From assembly GCF_003574395.1 (NCBI RefSeq), contig NZ_KZ984536.1, positions 43,322 through 107,321 of the forward strand: a stretch of 64,000 nucleotides of DNA. The letters run 5' to 3'. Below the pieces are notes generated by a model. That model had not been told where the DNA came from. It made no database searches and worked only from the letters and a program-made list of their open reading frames with translations. The DNA is from Tabrizicola thermarum. Its GTDB lineage: Bacteria; Pseudomonadota; Alphaproteobacteria; Rhodobacterales; Rhodobacteraceae. Below are positions 59,657 to 64,000 of the stretch, in pieces. The position numbers and the translations under genes were made by a program. Numbering within the stretch: position 1 is the first letter of the stretch; each line of letters begins with the position of its first letter.

Positions 59657-61651
59657 TCATGGCGCGGCTGAAAGGGGAAGGTCGACAATCCTTCTCATGT
59701 CCCCGGCGGTTTGAGGCAGGGCCGCCACCACCCCGGCCTTTACAGTCGCCAGCTGGTCCGGCCGAAACTCTGCCTCCTCAAGTTGCGTATATCCAAAAGC
59801 GACTGGGTCCAGCCTGTCGGCGCTTAGCGAGACCATCAAAAGCGGTGCAGTGCCCGTGCCATCCTGCACAAGGGTTTGCGTTTCCCAGATCCGCAACACA
59901 ATGCGCTGATCGGTGGCGTCCATCCTGGTGAAGGTCGCCAATGCCGAGCGGCCAAGATGCGTCATCGGCCAAGGGGCGTGACCGCCAAGCTCATGACGAG
60001 ATGGCACGACGGCTGAAAGGATCTCGTCCGACAGTGTGGCCTGCGAAGATTGCCAGCCCGCAGCCTCGAATGCGGTCACCAGGTCCGGCAGAGGCAAGGT
60101 GGTTTGTAACAGCATCGGCTCGCCCTGTTCGCCGTCCAGCAAGATGCGATGGGTGGGCATCTGTTGCCAGCCGGTCGCCAGCCAGTCACCTGCGGCAAGC
60201 GTCGTCAAGGGCGGCGCGGCATCATAGCGGGCTGCAGCAGTGGTCCAGCCTGTCCACAAATGCAACGGCATGATGCCCAGCCCGATAACCATCAGCAAGG
60301 CGCCAAACGCAGGACGCGGAATAGCCACGCCCCGCGCATGCAGCAGCAACGCTACGACGCTGACCACAGCACTGCCAAACAGCATCCCCGCCAGCACATC
60401 ACTGGGCCAATGCGCCTGCAGATACACGCGCGACAGTCCAATCAGCGCAATCAAAGTGGCGATGCTACCGTAAACCAAACTGCGAAATCTTGCGGGCAGC
60501 GAATGCGCCAGGAAAAGCGCCAGCATGCCGAAGATGATGGTGGCCAATGTGGAATGGCCGCTGGGAAAGCTGAAGCCGTCCGCTCCCTGATACATGGGGA
60601 TCGGGCGCGCGCGGTGCAGTAGTGTCTTGAACAAAGGCACAAAGACAACCCCTGCCATGCTTGCGACCGTGACGGCCACGGCCAAAGCCCATTGGCGACG
60701 GACCGCGAGAACTGCGATCAGCAGCAGTGCCACCGGCAGCAACACTGCGGTATCCCCCAACATGGTGATGCCAACCATTGCAGACGTGGCCCAATCGGTA
60801 CGCAGCCCCTGCACGAACTGTCCGATCGCCGCATCCGCCTGCGCCATTTCCGGATCAAAAATCACTGCGACAAGCAGTAGCGCAAAACTGGCAAGTGCCA
60901 CGAACGCCAGCCCGATCAGAGCCGCCGCTTCCAGCATCCGGTCGTGATTTCGCAAGACGCGCGCCAAAGCTCCGCTGCGGTCCCCCTGACGCTCAAGCCA
61001 AAGGGCCAGGCGCAGGCGGCCTTGGTCGGCCGCAGGGACCAGAACGCCCCGCACAAGGCGCAATGAGGCCCAGGCCAGCAACGCGGCCGCGACGCCGAGC
61101 CCCGCGAGGATGGCAAAGCGCGGGTTAGCCGCGTGGGCGACCTGCAGGCCGCGCCCCAACGCGATGGCGGGCAACAGATGTGCCGCTGCCCAAACGAAAG
61201 CCGACCCGACATTGACCAGCACAAAACGTGTCGTGCTCATCCCCATCATTCCAGCAATCGTTGGCACCACCGCCTTCACACCCGGTATGAAACGGACGAT
61301 GAAGATGCTCTTGCCACCATGGCGCGCAATGAACTGCTCGCCTTTATCCATCAGCGCTGTGTAGCGCGAGAATGGCCAGAATGTACGGATCTGCTCTTTC
61401 CAGTGCACACCTGCCCAAAACGAAAGGGCATCCCCGGCAATGGCTCCCGCAACCGTTGCGGCGAAGACCGGCAGAAAGGCCATTTTTCCTAGACCGATCA
61501 ATGTGCCCAGACCGACCAGCACTGTCGTCGAGGGTACAAACAAGCCAAGGATCAGCAACGCCTCGCCAAATGCCACAAGAAAGGCAAACAGGATCGCCAG
61601 CATCTGATGCGCCGCAAGGAAATCCACGAGCTGTGACAGCAAATGGCTCAT
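59657..61651 (-). CDS. DedA-PAP2-LssY three-domain membrane protein
   Basis: A 664-residue fusion. Residues ~1-215 are a DedA/SNARE-associated domain (EALLILGLFVPSTTVLVGLG; FIVRFIPGVKAVVPTIAGMM). Residues ~225-450 are a PAP2 phosphatase with LHRARPIPMY, FPSGHSTLATI and SRVYLQAHWPSDV. The C-terminal ~200 residues match the LssY type (LPLPDLVTAFEAAGWQSSQA). It may translocate and dephosphorylate undecaprenyl phosphate or another lipid. It overlaps the kinase gene by 4 bases (ATGA), so it is the third gene of the two-component operon. Confidence 0.87.
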   Translation of the reverse strand: MSHLLSQLVDFLAAHQMLAILFAFLVAFGEALLILGLFVPSTTVLVGLGTLIGLGKMAFLPVFAATVAGAIAGDALSFWAGVHWKEQIRTFWPFSRYTALMDKGEQFIARHGGKSIFIVRFIPGVKAVVPTIAGMMGMSTTRFVLVNVGSAFVWAAAHLLPAIALGRGLQVAHAANPRFAILAGLGVAAALLAWASLRLVRGVLVPAADQGRLRLALWLERQGDRSGALARVLRNHDRMLEAAALIGLAFVALASFALLLVAVIFDPEMAQADAAIGQFVQGLRTDWATSAMVGITMLGDTAVLLPVALLLIAVLAVRRQWALAVAVTVASMAGVVFVPLFKTLLHRARPIPMYQGADGFSFPSGHSTLATIIFGMLALFLAHSLPARFRSLVYGSIATLIALIGLSRVYLQAHWPSDVLAGMLFGSAVVSVVALLLHARGVAIPRPAFGALLMVIGLGIMPLHLWTGWTTAAARYDAAPPLTTLAAGDWLATGWQQMPTHRILLDGEQGEPMLLQTTLPLPDLVTAFEAAGWQSSQATLSDEILSAVVPSRHELGGHAPWPMTHLGRSALATFTRMDATDQRIVLRIWETQTLVQDGTGTAPLLMVSLSADRLDPVAFGYTQLEEAEFRPDQLATVKAGVVAALPQTAGDMRRIVDLPLSAAP

Positions 61652-63009
61652 GACGCACCGACGATCCGCGCGAACCGCATTTCCACGCGCAGACCCGGCC
61701 TTGCATCTGCCAGCGCCAATTCGGCGCCATGCAGATCCACTACGGCCTTGACCAGCGACAGACCAAGCCCCGTGCCTTCGGTCGTGCGGCTTTTCTCGAG
61801 GCGGTAAAGCCGGCGCAGCACCAATTCGCGCTCCCCGGCCGGAATTCCCGGCCCGGTATCCGAGACTGACGCCGTCACCTGGTTGCCCACTGCTTGCGCC
61901 GTGCAGGTGATCGCCGTGCCACTAGGGCAATGCCGGATCGCGTTTTCGATCAGGTTTGCAAAGGTCTGAGTCAGCAATTCCTTGTCGCCCATCACCCATG
62001 CAGCCCCCCCCGCATCGCACGACAGGGTCTGGCCCGCATCTTCGGCCACCTCGACATAGACATCTGCGACATCAGCAAGCAGGGCCGCCAGATCGACCGG
62101 AGCGAATTTCTCGCGCCGTGCCCCGGCCTCGATCTGGGCGATGCGCAGCAGCGCAGAAAAGGTCTGGTCGATGGCTTCGCTTTGCGCGATGGCGGCGGCA
62201 AGGTCGTCCTCGACCGGGGCGGAGACGGCGGCATTGCGTGCTGCCTGCTCAATGTGAATGCGCAGTCTGTTTAACGGGGTGCGCAATTCATGGGCGATGT
62301 CGGCGCTGACCTGACGCATCGCCTCGACCAGCGCGCCAAGGCGGCCCACGGTATGGTTGATCTCACCAGAAATCAGGTCGAGATCATCACCACGGCCCGA
62401 CAAGGTCAATCGTGTGGACAAATCCCCGCCGGCAACGCGGTGCAGCCCGGCGGTGACCTCGGTCAGTCGCCGCTGCAGTCGCGCTGCGACCCAGGCTCCG
62501 GCAGCGATGGCGGCAATCAGGATTGCCACGGCTGACCAGATGAACCCGGTCAGAATGATTTCGGCCAGATCGTCCAGATCGGCGTTACTCAAGCCCACGA
62601 CCAGATAATCGCCATGAAGCTCCCCGGCATAGACGCGGTAGGGATAGTCGGTCTGCACCCCAAGAACCTCGGCCTCGACCGTGGACCAGCCTGACCCGAT
62701 CGGGACATCGTTGATGTTGCCGACCAAAACCTTGCCCGTCGCATCCCGAAGCAGAAAAACCGAAGCGTGGGTCGGACTGGCGGTGATGCGGGCCGCAATC
62801 GCCTCGATCAGATCCTGCTGATCGGCCGCATCGGATTGCTGCAAGGTGGTGAAAATTTCCAGCAGCCGCGCATCCTGCCTGTCGGCCAACTGCCGATGCA
62901 GGACGGTGTAACCGATGGCGCCCACAAGGATCAGCGCAGCAAGAACCGCCAGTGTGACGCCGAGCGCCAGCCGGAACGAGCTGTGCCGCCAGAGATCAGC
63001 GGGGCGCAT
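61648..63009 (-). CDS. Sensor histidine kinase
   Basis: A 453-residue membrane kinase: membrane segment 1 (about 13-35), periplasmic sensor (~36-150), membrane segment 2 (~152-176), HAMP, H-box with His240 (DIAHELRTPLNRLRI), N-box (NLIENAIRHCP), G-boxes (SDTGPGIP; GTGLGLSLVKAVV). It would sense a periplasmic signal and phosphorylate the response regulator encoded just upstream, with which it overlaps by 14 bases. The sensor domain is not recognised. Confidence 0.92.
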   Translation of the reverse strand: MRPADLWRHSSFRLALGVTLAVLAALILVGAIGYTVLHRQLADRQDARLLEIFTTLQQSDAADQQDLIEAIAARITASPTHASVFLLRDATGKVLVGNINDVPIGSGWSTVEAEVLGVQTDYPYRVYAGELHGDYLVVGLSNADLDDLAEIILTGFIWSAVAILIAAIAAGAWVAARLQRRLTEVTAGLHRVAGGDLSTRLTLSGRGDDLDLISGEINHTVGRLGALVEAMRQVSADIAHELRTPLNRLRIHIEQAARNAAVSAPVEDDLAAAIAQSEAIDQTFSALLRIAQIEAGARREKFAPVDLAALLADVADVYVEVAEDAGQTLSCDAGGAAWVMGDKELLTQTFANLIENAIRHCPSGTAITCTAQAVGNQVTASVSDTGPGIPAGERELVLRRLYRLEKSRTTEGTGLGLSLVKAVVDLHGAELALADARPGLRVEMRFARIVGAS

Positions 63010-63673
63010 GAAGTGAATAGCCCATGTTTTTCAGAGTGTGCAGCAAGGCCACCTCGAACGGCTTGTCGATTTTGGCGCGCAACCGGCTGATGTGGGTTTC
63101 CACCACTGACGTGTTCGGATCGAAATGGAAGTCCCAAACCCGTTCCAACAGCATTGTGCGGGTCACCACCCGGCCTTCGTTGCGCATCAAGACCTCAAGC
63201 AGCGTGAATTCCTTTGGCAGAAGCTCAATCGCCTGCCCCCCGCGTGAGGCCTGCCTGCGCATCAGATCCAGTTCCAGATCGGCGACCCTGAGCACTGTTT
63301 TCACCTCTTGCACCGGAGGGCGGCGGGCCAAAGCGTTGACGCGCGCCAACAGTTCCGCAAAGGCGAAGGGCTTGGTCAGATAGTCATCACCACCGGCCTC
63401 CAGCCCCTCGACCCGGTCGTCAATGCCGCCAAGCGCCGTCAGAAACAGCACCGGCGTCTTGCGCCCGGCAGCCCGCAACGCACGCACCAGCGACAGACCG
63501 TCGAGGCCCGGTATCATCCGATCCACGACGACGACGTCATAGCTTTCCCGCGTAGCGGCAAACAGCCCATCCGTGCCATCGGCCAGGACATCGCAAACAT
63601 GGCCGTTCTCGGACAGTCCGCGAGCGACATAGTCGGCGGCTGAGGGATCGTCCTCGATCAGCAGGATGCGCAT
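62996..63673 (-). CDS. OmpR-family response regulator
   Basis: A 225-residue regulator. The receiver domain has acidic residues E7-D8-D9 (LLIEDDPS) and the phosphoacceptor Asp51 (VVVVDRMIPG), and Lys in LTKPFAFAEL. The winged-helix output domain includes EFTLLEVLMRNEGRVVTRTM and VVETHISRLRAKID. It resembles the CopR/QseB/PmrA group. A TTACA-N4-TGTAA palindrome lies 80 bases upstream, in the shared gap with the gene at 63847, so autoregulation is likely. Confidence 0.92.
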   Translation of the reverse strand: MRILLIEDDPSAADYVARGLSENGHVCDVLADGTDGLFAATRESYDVVVVDRMIPGLDGLSLVRALRAAGRKTPVLFLTALGGIDDRVEGLEAGGDDYLTKPFAFAELLARVNALARRPPVQEVKTVLRVADLELDLMRRQASRGGQAIELLPKEFTLLEVLMRNEGRVVTRTMLLERVWDFHFDPNTSVVETHISRLRAKIDKPFEVALLHTLKNMGYSLHAPR

Positions 63674-63752
63674 TGGCGGTCATTCAAGCTCGGATATCTG
63701 GATAGGAGTGACCAGACTATGTGGGCGGCTTAACACATAGGTCTCGGCCACA

Positions 63753-63766
63753 ATACAAATCTGTAA
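63753..63766. promoter_or_regulatory. TACA-N4-TGTA site between the response regulator and the 63847 gene
   Basis: ATACA-AATC-TGTAA followed by GCTGGGCGAAAG. The palindrome and the GGCGAAAG extension match the site at 56412. It sits 80 bases from the start of the + strand gene and 79 bases from the response regulator start. Confidence 0.68.
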
Positions 63767-63846
63767 GCTGGGCGAAAGTTGGCTGCAGGATTGCCGGTTC
63801 AGAAGCGCCAAGGCCGGGTCACTTCCGGTTCCAACCGGAGCAAACC

Positions 63847-64000
63847 ATGAGACAACTTCTTCTCGCCACGGCGCTGATCGCGCTGCCCGTGGCCGCCTTT
63901 ACTGGCTACAACGTCTACGCGGCCAAGGCGGCGGTCACCGCCAACGCGCCATCTGCCAGTCTTGGCGACCTGTCCAGCTTCAGAACCATCATCACCGATG
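63847..64000 (+). CDS. Exported protein of unknown function, 3' end outside window
   Basis: The first 51 codons are inside the window. An N-terminal signal (RQLLLATALIALPVAAFTGY) precedes a mature part starting NVYAAKAAVTANAPSASLGD. ACCGGAGCAAACC precedes the ATG. The protein is divergent from the two-component operon and lies behind the shared palindrome at 63753. The family is not named; a periplasmic protein controlled by the two-component system is the most likely reading. Confidence 0.7.
   Translation, partial: MRQLLLATALIALPVAAFTGYNVYAAKAAVTANAPSASLGDLSSFRTIITD

Noticed and set aside
1-64000. CRISPR arrays, rRNA operons, integrase or replication origin
   Set aside because: No regularly spaced repeats, no rRNA-like segments, and no integrase, RepA/RepC or DnaA-type genes were seen.

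Overview
The window is high-GC DNA (about two thirds G+C by eye) with gene content typical of a Rhodobacteraceae/Paracoccaceae-type alphaproteobacterium: Rhodobacterales-style prophage proteins (DUF3489, DUF6441, DUF6127, DUF2793, a GTA-like TIM-barrel tail protein), an IS5-family element and an IS110-family element. No rRNA gene, complete tRNA gene, CRISPR array or replication origin is visible. Whether this is chromosome or plasmid cannot be decided from the window.

Layout. (1) 1-2354: the 3' part of a Lit-like phage-exclusion protease gene, cut by an IS110-family element that is followed by about 550 bp of non-coding DNA. (2) 2355-29881: a long prophage structural module on the + strand. 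It holds a truncated adenine methylase, a cytosine methylase, terminase, portal, protease-capsid fusion, head-tail joining genes, tail genes with a frameshift-dependent tail assembly chaperone, a large tail hub carrying a von Willebrand A (VWA) domain, fibre genes and a lysis set (M15 peptidase plus spanins). No integrase, repressor or replication gene is present. A divergent transporter pair (ACR3/BASS-type and MFS) sits inside the head-tail cassette at 13352-15649. (3) 29994-33809: modE-modABC plus a TauE/SafE exporter (molybdate uptake). (4) 33928-41719, - strand: a nine-gene arsenic/metal/stress operon, arsR - arsD::AhpD-like - arsA - acr3 - usp - arsC::VOC - osmC - CDF - VIT1, behind a near-perfect ArsR-type palindrome. 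(5) 41720-43388: a possible tRNA 3'-end/att remnant with a terminator, an IS5-family copy with its own -1 frameshift, and a fragment of a type I restriction subunit. (6) 43389-52782: the tail and lysis end of a second, unrelated phage of GTA-like type (DUF2460 remnant, holin, GH24 endolysin, small membrane proteins, DUF2163 with an in-frame amber codon, NlpC/P60, 1321-aa tail protein, frameshifted DUF2793 fibre). (7) 52979-64000: host envelope and signalling genes. These are an ABC exporter with a secreted calcium-binding protein, a PepSY protein, an MFS transporter, cytochrome b561, PAP2 phosphatases, a DedA-PAP2-LssY fusion and an OmpR-type two-component system. Three copies of the same inverted repeat (TTACA-N4-TGTRA) lie in the promoters of this last block and suggest one regulon.

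How the genes fit together. The metal block appears to have been inserted into or between phage remnants: modules 1 and 2 are different phages and only module 2 carries clear inactivating lesions. The most unusual items are the VWA domain inserted in the tail hub, the cytosine methylase whose distal third is open in two frames with recognisable content in both, the transporter pair inside a late phage operon, the two fused arsenic proteins, and the shared operator set around the two-component system. All functions are inferred from sequence alone; no database search was run.
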